DNA from: Paracoccus tibetensis
GTDB taxonomy: Bacteria > Pseudomonadota > Alphaproteobacteria > Rhodobacterales > Rhodobacteraceae
DNA: 64,000 nucleotides
Assembly: GCF_900102505.1 (NCBI RefSeq)
Contig: NZ_FMVT01000007.1
Coordinates: 62,001 to 126,000, forward strand
Direction: 5' to 3'
The position numbers were made by a program, and so were the translations under genes. Shown piece after piece: positions 28,231 through 37,118 of the stretch. The notes beneath the pieces were generated by a model. The model did not search any database. It was not told the DNA's origin and was given only the letters and a program-made list of their open reading frames with translations. Numbering within the stretch: position 1 is the first letter of the stretch; every line of letters starts with the position of its first letter.

Positions 28231-28528
28231 TAGGGCATGTTTCGCAACGCTTTTCGGGTCACGCGCGTTGCGATTTGTGCAAATGTCACCCTCTCGGGCA
28301 AATGCTCTTGCCCGGTGCCTGCTGCTGTGGCTTCCTGAGAACAGGGAGGCACCACATCATCGGATGCCACCGCTCTCCCGAAACCGCCTGCGCGGTTTCG
28401 AGAGCGCGGAAAAGCCTGAAGCACCGGCGCTGACTACGTCGGAGAAGCTTATGCAGACGTGCCGGCCGTCGGTTCGCAACCGGCCCGCGCTCAATCCTTA
28501 CCCGCCAGCGTCACGCCGGCGGGTTTTT
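28231..28528 (+). ncRNA. Candidate structured non-coding RNA ending at a terminator
   Basis: The 619-bp gap 27929-28547 has no credible gene, but its right half is full of complementary segments: CGCAAC/GTTGCG around 28243 and 28266, CGGGCA/TGCCCG (28295-28300, 28309-28314), CTTCCT/AGGGAG around 28331-28348, a long stem GCTCTC-CC-GAAACCGC with GCGGTTTCGAGAGC (28373-28405), and CCGGTGC/GCACCGG (28313-28319, 28421-28427). The region ends at a plus-strand terminator. The pattern fits a small RNA of roughly 150-300 nt, class unknown. The left half (27929-28230) shows nothing I can name. Confidence 0.4.
28501..28528 (+). terminator. Rho-independent terminator
   Basis: CCCGCCAGCG, loop TCA, CGCCGGCGGG (one A-C mismatch), followed by TTTTT. 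This is the best classical terminator in the window. It faces the plus strand, yet no plus-strand protein gene lies upstream for many kilobases, which implies a non-coding transcript before it. It may also act on the minus strand after the UDP-glucose dehydrogenase gene (stop at 28548). Confidence 0.75.
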
Positions 28529-28547
28529 CCTTGGAAGCCCCCGCCCG

Positions 28548-29723
28548 TCAGTCGCTGCCGAAAAGATCGCGCGTGTAGACCTTCTCGGGCACGCCATCCA
28601 GATCGGGGCTGTGGCGGTTCGCCACGATGACGTCGGCCTCGCTGCGGAAGGCGTCGAGATCGCGCAGCACGCGCGAGCCGAAGAAACGCTCCTCCTCCAT
28701 CGCCGGCTCGAAGACGATCACCTCGACGCCCTTGGCCTTGAGCCGCTTCATGATCCCCTGCACCGCCGACTGCCGGAAATTGTCCGAGCCCGCCTTCATC
28801 ACCAGACGGTAGATGCCGACCACCTTCGGCCGGCGGGACAGGATGTCGTCCGCGATGACGTCCTTGCGGGTGCGGTTCGCCTCGACCACAGCGGCGATCA
28901 GGTTCTGCGGCACGATCTCGTAATTCGCCAGCAACTGCTTGCTGTCCTTGGGCAGGCAGTAGCCGCCATAGCCGAAGGACGGGTTGTTGTAGTGATGGCC
29001 GATGCGCGGATCGAGGCAGACCCCCTCGATGATCTGGCGCGAGTCGAGGTCATGGGTCAGCGCGTAGCTGTCCAGCTCGTTGAAATAGGCGACGCGCAGG
29101 GCAAGGAAGGTGTTGGCGAAGAGCTTGATCGCCTCGGCCTCGGTTGGGCCGGTCAGCAGCACCGGCACATCCTTGTCCAACGCGGCCCCGGCCAACAGGT
29201 CGGCAAAGGCCTGCCCGCGCGGGCTGTTCTCGCCCACGACGATGCGCGAGGGGTGCAAGTTGTCCTGCAGCGCGCGACCCTCGCGCAGGAACTCGGGGCT
29301 GAAGATCACCTGCTCCGTGCCGAGCCGGGCCGAGACGTCCTTCACGAAGCCGACGGGCACGGTCGACTTGACGACGATGACCGCCTCGGGCGCCAGTTGG
29401 GTGACCAGCTTGATGACCGCCTCGACGCTGGACGTGTCGAAGAAGTTGGTCTTGGGATCGTAGTTGGTGGGCGTCGCGACGATCACGAAGTCTGCGCCGG
29501 TATAGGCGGTCTCGGCGTCGGTCGTTGCCGCAAGGTCCAGCGGCTCCTCGGTCAGGAAGCGCGCCATCTCGGGGTCGTGGATCGGGCACTGGCGGGCGTT
29601 CAGCATCTCGACCCGGCGGGCGTCGATGTCGATGGCGCAGACGCTGTTCTGCCGCGCCAGCAGCACCGCATTCGACAGCCCGACATAGCCGAGCCCGGCC
29701 ACCGCAATCTTCCGCTTCGTCAT
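28548..29723 (-). CDS. ugd: UDP-glucose 6-dehydrogenase (nucleotide-sugar dehydrogenase)
   Basis: Oxidises UDP-glucose (or a related NDP-sugar) to the uronic acid for capsule or exopolysaccharide. The N-terminal NAD motif is [12 protein letters not shown]. The catalytic Cys is in [16 protein letters not shown]. Lys and Asn residues of the central dimer helix are in [20 protein letters not shown]. With 391 aa it is the short form of the family. It stands alone, with no polysaccharide genes nearby and a plus-strand terminator immediately beyond its end. The 92-bp gap to the sugar operon upstream holds no recognised signal. Confidence 0.92.
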   Translation of the reverse strand: MTKRKIAVAGLGYVGLSNAVLLARQNSVCAIDIDARRVEMLNARQCPIHDPEMARFLTEEPLDLAATTDAETAYTGADFVIVATPTNYDPKTNFFDTSSVEAVIKLVTQLAPEAVIVVKSTVPVGFVKDVSARLGTEQVIFSPEFLREGRALQDNLHPSRIVVGENSPRGQAFADLLAGAALDKDVPVLLTGPTEAEAIKLFANTFLALRVAYFNELDSYALTHDLDSRQIIEGVCLDPRIGHHYNNPSFGYGGYCLPKDSKQLLANYEIVPQNLIAAVVEANRTRKDVIADDILSRRPKVVGIYRLVMKAGSDNFRQSAVQGIMKRLKAKGVEVIVFEPAMEEERFFGSRVLRDLDAFRSEADVIVANRHSPDLDGVPEKVYTRDLFGSD

Positions 29724-29815
29724 CTTTTCGCTTTCTTTGCCGTATCCTGATTCGCGCGGATGCTAGCGTCCTGTGCGGCAGGCGCCAGTGCAGCGGCGGC
29801 AAAAGATCGCGAGAA

Positions 29816-30802
29816 TCAGCTTCTGCCCGCCGAGGCGGCGTCGAAGCGGTACTGCACCTGCATCCGCCAAGTCTCGCCCGGACGCAGGATGGATTGCGGG
29901 AAGCCTGGCTGGTTGACGCTGTCGGGCCAGCCCTGCGCCTCCATCGCGAAGCCGTCATGGGGGCCGTAGACCCGGCCGTCCAGCCCCGGCACGTCCTTCA
30001 GTTGCACGCCATCGTAGAACTGCAGCCCCGCCGCGGTGGTCAGGACCTGCATCCTCAGGCCCGAGCGGCCCTCGACCTCGGCCACCTCGCGCTGCGGCAG
30101 ATCGCCGTCCGAGAGGCAGAAATTGTGGTCATAGCCCGCATCCCCGACCTCGCGCGCGCGGCGGAAGTCGAAGGGGGTCGCCGGCACGGGCGCGATCTCT
30201 CCGGTCGGGATGAGGTCGTCGTCCACCGGCAGGTAGGATGGCGCGTCGATCCGGACGCGGTGGCGACGGATGTCCCCCTGCCCGTCCAGATCGAAATAGC
30301 CGTGATGCGTCAGGTTGCAGGGCGTCGGCCTGTCCGACACCGCCTCCAGCTCGAAGCCGAGCGTTTGGTCCGCGAGCGTGATGGTGCAGGCAATCCGCAT
30401 CTCGCCGGGAAAGCCCATGTGCCCGTCGGGCAGGACCAGCGAGAGGCGGGCGCGGTCGGCATCCTGCTCGTCGATCTGCCAGATCTGGACGTCCGTCCCC
30501 TCGGCGCCACCATGCAGCAGGTGCCGGCCGCGGAAGTTGGCGCTGACCTGATGCTCGGCGCCGTCCAGCGTGAAGCGTGCGCCGCCGATGCGGTTGGCGA
30601 AGCGGCCGACGATGGCGCCGAGATAGCGGCCGGGGCCGAAGTAATCCGCCGGCTCGGGGCAGCCGAGGACCAGCGGATGCGCCACCCCCTCCAGCCGCAG
30701 ATCCTGCACGATGGCGCCGAGCGTCAGGATGCGCGCGGTGAGGCCGCCGCCCTGCAGGGTGATCGCCTCGACCCGGCGGCCGTCCGGAAGGGTCCAGCTC
30801 AC
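29816..30802 (-). CDS. galM: Aldose 1-epimerase
   Basis: Mutarotase of 328 aa interconverting alpha and beta aldoses such as galactose, glucose and arabinose. Active-site histidines are in GRHLLHGG and LTHHGYFDLDG, and the catalytic Glu lies near the C-terminus (DGFAMEAQGWPD). It is the last gene of the large arabinose/galactose operon; its start overlaps the lactonase stop. Presenting the correct anomer to the 1-dehydrogenase would speed flux through the pathway. Confidence 0.9.
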   Translation of the reverse strand: MSWTLPDGRRVEAITLQGGGLTARILTLGAIVQDLRLEGVAHPLVLGCPEPADYFGPGRYLGAIVGRFANRIGGARFTLDGAEHQVSANFRGRHLLHGGAEGTDVQIWQIDEQDADRARLSLVLPDGHMGFPGEMRIACTITLADQTLGFELEAVSDRPTPCNLTHHGYFDLDGQGDIRRHRVRIDAPSYLPVDDDLIPTGEIAPVPATPFDFRRAREVGDAGYDHNFCLSDGDLPQREVAEVEGRSGLRMQVLTTAAGLQFYDGVQLKDVPGLDGRVYGPHDGFAMEAQGWPDSVNQPGFPQSILRPGETWRMQVQYRFDAASAGRS

Positions 30803-31641
30803 AGGATCACCCTCGGCTCGGGCAGGCCGGGGACGCGGGCGCGCAGCAGATAGGGCAGGCCCTGCAGGGCGTCCGGCGCCTCGATCCCCTCCAGCGCGGT
30901 CGTCACCAGCAGGTCGCGCATGTCCGCGCCGCCGAAGGCCGGGCAGCTGCTGTGCTTGCCCGGAACGCCGTATTCGTCCGTCACCAGGCCCGCCTCGTCG
31001 TAGCGGCGCACGCAGCCCTTGCCCCAGAGCGCGACGTTCAGCCCGCCCTCGGCATCGACAACCGCGCCATCGGGGTTCAGCCCCTCAGGCGCAAGGTCCA
31101 GGAAGACTCGCCGTTCGCCCGCAGGCCAGCCCTCGGCGTCCAACGGCTGGCTCCAGACGGTGCTCTCCTCGGTGTCGGCGTAATAGGCGCGCCGCCCGTC
31201 CGGAGCGAAGCAGATCGCGTTGGGGATGGTCATGTTCGGCACCAGCTGACGCAGCTCGCCCCTGTGCCAGCGATAGATCGCGGCGCGCCGCTTCTCGGCC
31301 CGCTTGCCCATCGTGCCGAACCAGAAGCCGCCCTGCCGGTCGGCCCGCCCGTCGTTGGAGCGGGTGCCGGCATCCTCGGCCTCGACCGCGGCCAGATCCT
31401 CCAGCGCCCCGGTCCCGAGGTCCAGCACCGCCAGCCCGGTCTCCGTCGCCACCATCAGCCGCTCGCGGTCGATCCAACCGGCGGCCGAGGCGATGCGGTC
31501 CAGCTTCCACTCGCGCGCACGCCGCCCCTCGCGGGCGAGAAGCCGCTGGCCCAGGATGTCGAACCACAGGAAATGTCCGCGCTCGGGGTGCCACAGCGGC
31601 CCCTCGCCCAGCTCGCAGCGGCGGTCGTCGAAAGCGTTCAT
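30799..31641 (-). CDS. SMP-30/gluconolactonase family sugar lactonase
   Basis: Six-bladed beta-propeller lactonase of 280 aa. Metal-binding motifs are visible: CELGEGPLWHPERG (Glu), RSNDGRADRQGGFWFGTMG (Asn-Asp) and LNPDGAVVDAEGGLN (Asp). In this operon it should hydrolyse L-arabino-1,4-lactone or D-galactono-lactone, made by the Gfo/Idh dehydrogenase, to the aldonic acid used by the dehydratase. The ATG at 31641 overlaps the permease stop; a longer in-frame start would not resemble the family. Confidence 0.88.
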   Translation of the reverse strand: MNAFDDRRCELGEGPLWHPERGHFLWFDILGQRLLAREGRRAREWKLDRIASAAGWIDRERLMVATETGLAVLDLGTGALEDLAAVEAEDAGTRSNDGRADRQGGFWFGTMGKRAEKRRAAIYRWHRGELRQLVPNMTIPNAICFAPDGRRAYYADTEESTVWSQPLDAEGWPAGERRVFLDLAPEGLNPDGAVVDAEGGLNVALWGKGCVRRYDEAGLVTDEYGVPGKHSSCPAFGGADMRDLLVTTALEGIEAPDALQGLPYLLRARVPGLPEPRVIL

Positions 31642-32612
31642 GCGGTCCCCTTGGCAAGGCGTGTCTGCGACAGGGTCAGAAGCCCCTTCTGCAGCAGGAT
31701 GAAGGCCAGAAGCAGCAGGCCGATGACGATCTTGGTCCACCATGACGACAGCGTGCCGTCGAAGACGAGATAGGTCTGGATCAGCCCCATGGTCAGAACG
31801 CCGACCAGCGTGCCGAAGACATAGCCCGAGCCCCCCGTCAGCAGCGTGCCGCCGATGACCACGGCGGCGATGGCCGTCAGCTCGGTCCCCACCGTCGCCA
31901 GCGAATAGCCCGAGCCGGTATAGACCGAGAAGACGATCCCCGACAGCCCCGCCATCGCGCCCGAAAAGGCATAGACCAGCACCGTCGTCCGCCCGAGGTT
32001 GACGCCCATCAGCCGCGCCGTCGCCTCGCCCCCGCCGAGCGCATAGACGCTGGCGCCAAAGCGGGTGCGATGGGCGATGACCATGCCAAGCACGAAGACG
32101 GCCAGCATCAGGCAGCCGATGAGCGTCAGCCGGCCGCGCCCCGGCATCAGCCAGTAGGCGTCGGTCAGCGTGCGGTAGAAGGGATGGGTGATCGGCACGG
32201 ACTGGACCGACAGCAGGTAGGCCGCGCCCCGCGCCAGGAACATGCCGGCCAGCGTCACGATGAAGGCGGGCATCGCCAGGCGGTGGATCAGGAAGCCCAT
32301 CGCGGCGCCGAAGCAGGTGGTCAGGACCAAGAGGATCGCGAAGACCGGCAGCGGGTGCAGGCCCGTGTCCCGCAGCATCACCGCTATGAAGACGCCCGAG
32401 AAGGCGATCACCGCCCCCACCGACAGGTCGATCCCGCCCGACAGGATCACCAGCGTCATCCCCACCGCGACGATGCCGAGGTAAGCGTTGTCCGTCAGCA
32501 GGTTTCCCACGACGCGGGTCGAGAGGATGTTCGGGAACTGTGTGAAGGCCAGCGCATAGGCGGCCAGGAAAATCAGGATCGTCGCGTAAAGCGGCAGGGC
32601 GCGGGTGTTCAT
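31638..32612 (-). CDS. yjfF: Sugar ABC transporter permease (YjfF type)
   Basis: Inner-membrane permease of 324 aa of the branched-chain/ribose type (AraH/RbsC superfamily), with eight to ten helices and the conserved LSGGIDLSVGAVIAFSGVF segment near residue 60. It is the second of two permeases after YtfT, the arrangement of the E. coli galactofuranose importer YtfQRT-YjfF. Both ends overlap neighbours through ATGA. Together with the next-door permease it forms a heterodimeric channel. Confidence 0.88.
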   Translation of the reverse strand: MNTRALPLYATILIFLAAYALAFTQFPNILSTRVVGNLLTDNAYLGIVAVGMTLVILSGGIDLSVGAVIAFSGVFIAVMLRDTGLHPLPVFAILLVLTTCFGAAMGFLIHRLAMPAFIVTLAGMFLARGAAYLLSVQSVPITHPFYRTLTDAYWLMPGRGRLTLIGCLMLAVFVLGMVIAHRTRFGASVYALGGGEATARLMGVNLGRTTVLVYAFSGAMAGLSGIVFSVYTGSGYSLATVGTELTAIAAVVIGGTLLTGGSGYVFGTLVGVLTMGLIQTYLVFDGTLSSWWTKIVIGLLLLAFILLQKGLLTLSQTRLAKGTA

Positions 32613-33616
32613 GCCTTGGCCCTTTCCCGAGCCTCGGCCCGGTGGCTCTCGCGCCAGAGGCGCCACTCGGCGGCGATGCGCGGCGATTGCAGGATCAGGA
32701 TCACCAGCACCAGCCCGGCCTTGATGATGAGGTTGTATTCGCTCGGGAATCCGGCCAGCAGGATGCCCGCGCTGATCGTCTGGATGATCAGCGCCCCCAG
32801 CACCGAGGCGATGACCGAGAACCGCCCGCCCAGCAGCGAGTTGCCCCCGATCACGACGGCGAGGATCGCGTCCAGCTCCAGCCAGAGGCCGGCATTGTTG
32901 GCATCCGCGCCCCGGATGTCGGCGGTGACGATGATCCCGGCAAACGCCGCGCAGAGACCCGAGGCCGCATAGACCGCAATCAGCAGCACGGTCGCGTTGA
33001 CCCCGGCCAGCCGGGCGGCGCGGCGGTTGATGCCGATGGCCTCGATCAGAAGGCCAAGCGCGGTGCGGCGCATCAGCAGCGTCACGGCGATGGCCGCGCC
33101 CAGCCAGATCCAGGTCGGCACCGGCAGCCCCGCCGCGGTGCCGGACCCGAGGAAGGCCAGCCCCGGATCGGAGAAGGTCAGGATCCGCCCCTCGGTGATG
33201 AGCTGCGCGATCCCGCGGCCCATCGTCATCAGGATCAGCGTGGCGACAAAGGGCTGGATGCCGACGATGGCGACCAGCACGCCGTTCCAGACCCCCGCCG
33301 CGATCCCCGCCGCCAGCGCCAGCGCGACGGCAACCACCGCCCCCTGCCCCGAAACCACGGCCGAGGCCGCGACGGCTCCGCAGATCGCCATGATCGTGCC
33401 GACCGACAGGTCGATCCCCCGCGTCGCGATGACCAGCGTCATCCCCACCGCCAGCAAGGCCACTGGCGCGCTGCGTTTCAGGATGTCGATGACCGGCCCG
33501 ACGAGGCGGCCGTTCTCGTAGCTGACAGACAGGAAGGCCGGGTAGAAGATCGACACGAGCGCGATCAGCGCCGCCAGCGCGATCAGCTGCGGGGCGATGC
33601 GTTGCAGGACGCTCAT
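32609..33616 (-). CDS. ytfT: Sugar ABC transporter permease (YtfT type)
   Basis: Permease of 335 aa, first of a pair with YjfF. The family segment ATRGIDLSVGTIMAICGAVA near residue 65 and the loop LIEAIGINRRAARLAGVNA are conserved in this superfamily. The start overlaps the ATPase stop by four bases. In a locus for arabinose and galactose use, the transported sugar could be galactofuranose, as for the E. coli proteins, or arabinofuranose. Confidence 0.88.
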   Translation of the reverse strand: MSVLQRIAPQLIALAALIALVSIFYPAFLSVSYENGRLVGPVIDILKRSAPVALLAVGMTLVIATRGIDLSVGTIMAICGAVAASAVVSGQGAVVAVALALAAGIAAGVWNGVLVAIVGIQPFVATLILMTMGRGIAQLITEGRILTFSDPGLAFLGSGTAAGLPVPTWIWLGAAIAVTLLMRRTALGLLIEAIGINRRAARLAGVNATVLLIAVYAASGLCAAFAGIIVTADIRGADANNAGLWLELDAILAVVIGGNSLLGGRFSVIASVLGALIIQTISAGILLAGFPSEYNLIIKAGLVLVILILQSPRIAAEWRLWRESHRAEARERAKA

Positions 33617-35106
33617 GCGGCTTCTCCCTCGCTGGCGATGGCCTGCATGATCCGGTCGCTGCCCACCGCGCTGCCGGTCAGCTCGGCCACATGGCGGCGG
33701 TCGCGCAGCACGATCACGCGGTCGGCGACGGCCACCAGCTCGTCCAGCTCGCTGCTGATGACCAGGACCGACATGCCGGCACGGGTCAGTTCTCCGATCA
33801 GGCGCAGGATCTCGGCATGGGCGCCGACATCGATGCCGCGCGTCGGCTCGTCCAGGATCAGGAAGCGCGGGTTCATCGCCAGCCAGCGCGCCAGCACGGC
33901 CTTCTGCTGGTTGCCGCCCGAGAGCTGCCCGATGGGCTTTTCCCGGTCCGAGGTGCGGATGTCGAGCCGCTTGATGTAGTCCTCGGCCAGCTTGTTCTGT
34001 TGGCCGCGCGGGATCGGCCGCGCCCAGCCCCGCTGCGCCTGCATCCCAAGGATGATGTTCTCGCGCACCGACAGATCGCCGACGATCCCGTCCAGCTTGC
34101 GATCCTCGGGCGCAAAGCCGAAGCCCGCCGCGATGGCTGTGCGGGGGTTGCTCAGCACAATGTCGCCGTTGGCGTCCCGCGCCGTGCCGCTCTGCGCCGG
34201 GCGGATGCCGAACAGCAGCTCGGCCGTCTCGGTCCGGCCCGACCCCAGAAGCCCGGCCAGCCCCACGACCTCGCCCGCGCCAACCGTCAGGTCGAAGGGC
34301 TCGATCACGCCCTTGCGCCCCATGCCCGTGAAATGCAGCAGCGGGGGCGCGGCCTCGCTGCCCTCATGCGGGGCCTCCACCACCTCTTCCAGCGCCCTGC
34401 CCAGCATCTGCTCGACGAGGCTCATCCGCGTCAGCTCGGCAACGGGCTGGCTGGCGACGCGGCGGCCGTTCCTGAGCACCGTCACCCGGTCGGCCAGCTC
34501 GAACACCTGATCGAGGAAATGCGAGACGAACACGATCGCCATGCCGCGCGCCCGCAGCCCGCGCACCACGTCGAAGACCATCGCCACCTCGCGGGCGTCC
34601 AGACTGGCCGTCGGCTCGTCCAGGATCAGCACCTTGCCCGAAATCTCGACCGCCCGCGCGATGGCGACGATCTGCCGGATGGCGACCGGGTAGCTGCCGA
34701 GGTCGCGGTCCACGTCGATGTCGAGCCCGTACTGCCCCAACACCGCCTGCGCCTGCCGCCGCAGCGCGCGGCTGTCCACCAGCCCCCACTTGCGCGGCTC
34801 GCGCCCGAACATCAGGTTCTGCGCGACCGTCAGGTTCTCGAGAAGGTTCACCTCCTGATAGACCGTCCCGATCCCCAGCCCCTGCGCCTCCAGCGTCGAG
34901 CGCGGGTCGATGGCCGCGCCCTCCATCGTGATCACCCCGCCGTCGCGCGCATAGGCGCCGGTCAGGCACTTGATGAGCGTCGACTTCCCGGCTCCGTTCT
35001 CGCCCAGAAGGGCGTGCACCTCGCCGGCATGGAGGTCCAGATCGACGCCGTCCAGCGCCCGCGTGCCGGGAAAGACCTTGGTCAGCGACCGGATCGACAG
35101 CAGCAT
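33613..35106 (-). CDS. ytfR: Sugar ABC transporter ATPase, two tandem nucleotide-binding domains (YtfR type)
   Basis: ATPase of 497 aa with two ABC domains. The first has Walker [17 protein letters not shown] and Walker [13 protein letters not shown]; the second has a degenerate Walker A (GLLGSGRTETAELLFG), signature [16 protein letters not shown] and [14 protein letters not shown]. That asymmetric pattern is normal for sugar importers of the RbsA/YtfR kind. The ATG at 35106 is preferred over the GTG two codons earlier because GGAGG is five bases before it. A stem-loop separates it from the binding-protein gene. Confidence 0.9.
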   Translation of the reverse strand: MLLSIRSLTKVFPGTRALDGVDLDLHAGEVHALLGENGAGKSTLIKCLTGAYARDGGVITMEGAAIDPRSTLEAQGLGIGTVYQEVNLLENLTVAQNLMFGREPRKWGLVDSRALRRQAQAVLGQYGLDIDVDRDLGSYPVAIRQIVAIARAVEISGKVLILDEPTASLDAREVAMVFDVVRGLRARGMAIVFVSHFLDQVFELADRVTVLRNGRRVASQPVAELTRMSLVEQMLGRALEEVVEAPHEGSEAAPPLLHFTGMGRKGVIEPFDLTVGAGEVVGLAGLLGSGRTETAELLFGIRPAQSGTARDANGDIVLSNPRTAIAAGFGFAPEDRKLDGIVGDLSVRENIILGMQAQRGWARPIPRGQQNKLAEDYIKRLDIRTSDREKPIGQLSGGNQQKAVLARWLAMNPRFLILDEPTRGIDVGAHAEILRLIGELTRAGMSVLVISSELDELVAVADRVIVLRDRRHVAELTGSAVGSDRIMQAIASEGEAA

Positions 35107-35125
35107 CCTCACCTCCCGAAAAGGA

Positions 35126-35149
35126 GGGGCCGCCCCGAAGGGCAGCCCC
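35126..35149 (-). other. Intercistronic stem-loop between ytfQ and ytfR
   Basis: On the minus strand GGGGCTGCCC, loop TTCG, GGGCGGCCCC form a 10-bp stem with one T-G pair and a stable UUCG-type loop, followed by TCCTTTT. It starts a few bases after the ytfQ stop and ends before the ytfR ribosome binding site. Partial termination or 3' protection of the binding-protein mRNA is likely. Confidence 0.6.
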
Positions 35150-35154
35150 GCGGG

Positions 35155-36108
35155 TCAATAGCCCAGATCCTTGCGGCGCTCGTATTCGCCGGCCGGATCG
35201 TCGGCCTGCGTGTAAAGGCGCGACTCGGTCTGGATGAACTTCTCGGGCTCGGTGCCGTCGGCCCAATAGGCTTCCAGCGCGTCGAAGGCCGGGCCGGCCA
35301 TGTTCGGGGTCAGCTCGACCGTGGCATTTGCCTCACCTGCCGCCATCGCCTGGAAGATGTCGGGCACAGCGTCGATGGACACGATCAGGATGTCGGTACC
35401 CGGCTGCAGCCCGGCTTCCTTGATCGCCTGGATCGCGCCCACCGCCATGTCGTCGTTATGGGCATAGAGCGCGCAGATGTCCGCGCCGCCATTCTCGGCC
35501 TGCAGGAAGCTTTCCATCACCTCCTTGCCGAGCGCGCGGGTGAAATCGCCGGTCTGGCTGCGCACGATCTCGATGTTGTCATGACCTTCGATGGCATTCT
35601 CGAAGCCGGTCTTGCGGTCGATGGCGGGGCTGGAGCCGGTCGTGCCCTGCAGCTCGACCACGCGGCATTCCTCGCCGGCGACCTCATCGACCAGCCATTG
35701 CCCGGCGACCTCGCCCTCGTGCACCAGATCCGAGCCGACGGCGGTCAGATAGAGGCTCTCGTCGCTGTCCACCTGCCGGTCCAGCAGCACGACCGGGATC
35801 TCGGCCTCCTGCGCTTCCTCCAGCACCGAATCCCAGCCCGTCGCCACCACCGGCGCCAGCAGGATCGCGTCCACGCCCTGCGCGATGAAGGACCGGATCG
35901 CAGCGATCTGGTTCTCCTGCCGCTGCTGGGCGTCCGAGAATTGCAGCTGGTAGCCGCGTTCCTCGGCCTGCTGCCGGGTCAGCGTCGTTTCGGCCGCGCG
36001 CCAGCCCGATTCCGAGCCGATCTGCGAAAAGCCCACGACCTGCGCGCCCGCGGCCGTTCCCATGACCGTCAGCGCCAGCGCCGAGGCCCCCAAAGTGAGT
36101 TTGCTCAT
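35155..36108 (-). CDS. ytfQ: Galactofuranose-type sugar-binding protein (YtfQ type)
   Basis: Periplasmic binding protein of 317 aa with signal peptide LGASALALTVMGTAAGA and the periplasmic-binding-protein-like I fold (VVGFSQIGSESGWRAAETTL at the mature N-terminus; FSDAQQRQENQIAAIRSFI near residue 70). This opening is characteristic of YtfQ. Of the two adjacent ATGs, the one at 36108 has the better distance from GGAGG. A helical stretch before the C-terminus ends YERRKDLGY. It is followed by a strong stem-loop and the ytfR, ytfT and yjfF genes. Confidence 0.9.
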   Translation of the reverse strand: MSKLTLGASALALTVMGTAAGAQVVGFSQIGSESGWRAAETTLTRQQAEERGYQLQFSDAQQRQENQIAAIRSFIAQGVDAILLAPVVATGWDSVLEEAQEAEIPVVLLDRQVDSDESLYLTAVGSDLVHEGEVAGQWLVDEVAGEECRVVELQGTTGSSPAIDRKTGFENAIEGHDNIEIVRSQTGDFTRALGKEVMESFLQAENGGADICALYAHNDDMAVGAIQAIKEAGLQPGTDILIVSIDAVPDIFQAMAAGEANATVELTPNMAGPAFDALEAYWADGTEPEKFIQTESRLYTQADDPAGEYERRKDLGY

Positions 36109-36206
36109 CATTCCCTCCCAAGAAGTTGGCGCCCCTGCGGCGCGTCGGGTCTTCCCTGCCGTCCCCCATCCTGTCGGGGGGCGGGCCTTCCCGCGTGCGG
36201 CGCCCT

Positions 36207-37118
36207 TCAGAAGTCGAAGGACGCGGCCGTGTTGCGGCGGCCGAGCGTGAAGGCGTCCGCGACCAGCACCATCGGCGCCAGATCGACCTCGGACGCGCCC
36301 GCGCGCACCAGCTCCGCCATCCGGGCGTAAAGCGCCGGATATTCCTGCATGATGTCCTCTTGCCCCTCGGCGGGCTGCCCTCGGGTCTCGAGGACGTTGC
36401 CCCCCATCCGCAGCGCCACCGGCCCGGCATCGGTCGAAAGCTCGATGTCCCAGGTCTGCGGACCGGTCTGGAGGAAGTCGAAATCCGCCTCTATCCCGCC
36501 CGACAGCTGCAGGCGTGCCGCGATGGGCGCCTGCCGGTTCTGGGGGAAATCCAGCTCGGCCGCTTGCAGGTGAACCGGCTGCGGCAGGATCTCGGTCAGG
36601 ATCGAGAGGGCGTTGATTCCGGGATCGAAGACGCCCATGCCGCCGGCCTCCAAGATCCAGTCCTGCCCCGGATGCCAGTGCCGGATATCCTCGCGCCAGG
36701 TGATCTTGCCGCTTCTGACCTCGCGCCCGGCCAGCCACCGCTTCGCCGCTGCCACGCCAAGCGCCATGCGCGAATGCCAGGTGGCGTAGATCGTGACGCC
36801 CGCCTCGCGCGCAAGCGCCTCCAGCGCATGAACCTCGGACAGGCTCGCGCCGGGGGGCTTTTCCAGCATCAAGTGACGGCCCGCCCGCAGCACCGCCTCG
36901 GCCGCGGCAAAGCGCGGCACCGGCGGCAGGCAGAGGCTCACTGCCTCCACATCAGGCCGCGCCGCCAGCATCGCGTCGATGTCGGTGAAGGCTTCGACGC
37001 CCTCGACCGTGCCGTGCCGCGAGACCGTCGCCGCCAACTCCCAGTCCGGGCTGGCGGCCAGCGCCGGCACATGCTGGTCCAGCGCGATCTTCCCGATGCC
37101 GACGAGCGCGAGTTTCAT
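36207..37118 (-). CDS. L-arabinose/D-galactose 1-dehydrogenase (Gfo/Idh family)
   Basis: NAD(P)-dependent sugar dehydrogenase of 303 aa. The Rossmann motif LALVGIGKIALDQHVPA, the EKP motif MLEKPPGASLSEV and the catalytic-region segment RHWHPGQDWILEAGGMGVFD strongly resemble the Azospirillum L-arabinose 1-dehydrogenase and pseudomonad galactose dehydrogenases. It makes the aldono-lactone from the free sugar, the first step of non-phosphorylative use. The start overlaps the dehydratase stop (TGATG). A 90-bp gap before it, toward ytfQ, holds only GC-rich sequence. Confidence 0.88.
   Translation of the reverse strand: MKLALVGIGKIALDQHVPALAASPDWELAATVSRHGTVEGVEAFTDIDAMLAARPDVEAVSLCLPPVPRFAAAEAVLRAGRHLMLEKPPGASLSEVHALEALAREAGVTIYATWHSRMALGVAAAKRWLAGREVRSGKITWREDIRHWHPGQDWILEAGGMGVFDPGINALSILTEILPQPVHLQAAELDFPQNRQAPIAARLQLSGGIEADFDFLQTGPQTWDIELSTDAGPVALRMGGNVLETRGQPAEGQEDIMQEYPALYARMAELVRAGASEVDLAPMVLVADAFTLGRRNTAASFDF

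Noticed and set aside
28321..28430. Idea that the structured region is SRP RNA, RNase P RNA or a cobalamin riboswitch
   Set aside because: The conserved core sequences of these RNAs (for example the GGAAGGAAGCAG loop of SRP RNA) are absent; class left open.
28139..28630. Plus-strand frame of 163 codons across the structured gap
   Set aside because: It runs through the terminator and into the antisense of ugd; composition is Arg/Pro-rich and no ribosome binding site or family is seen.
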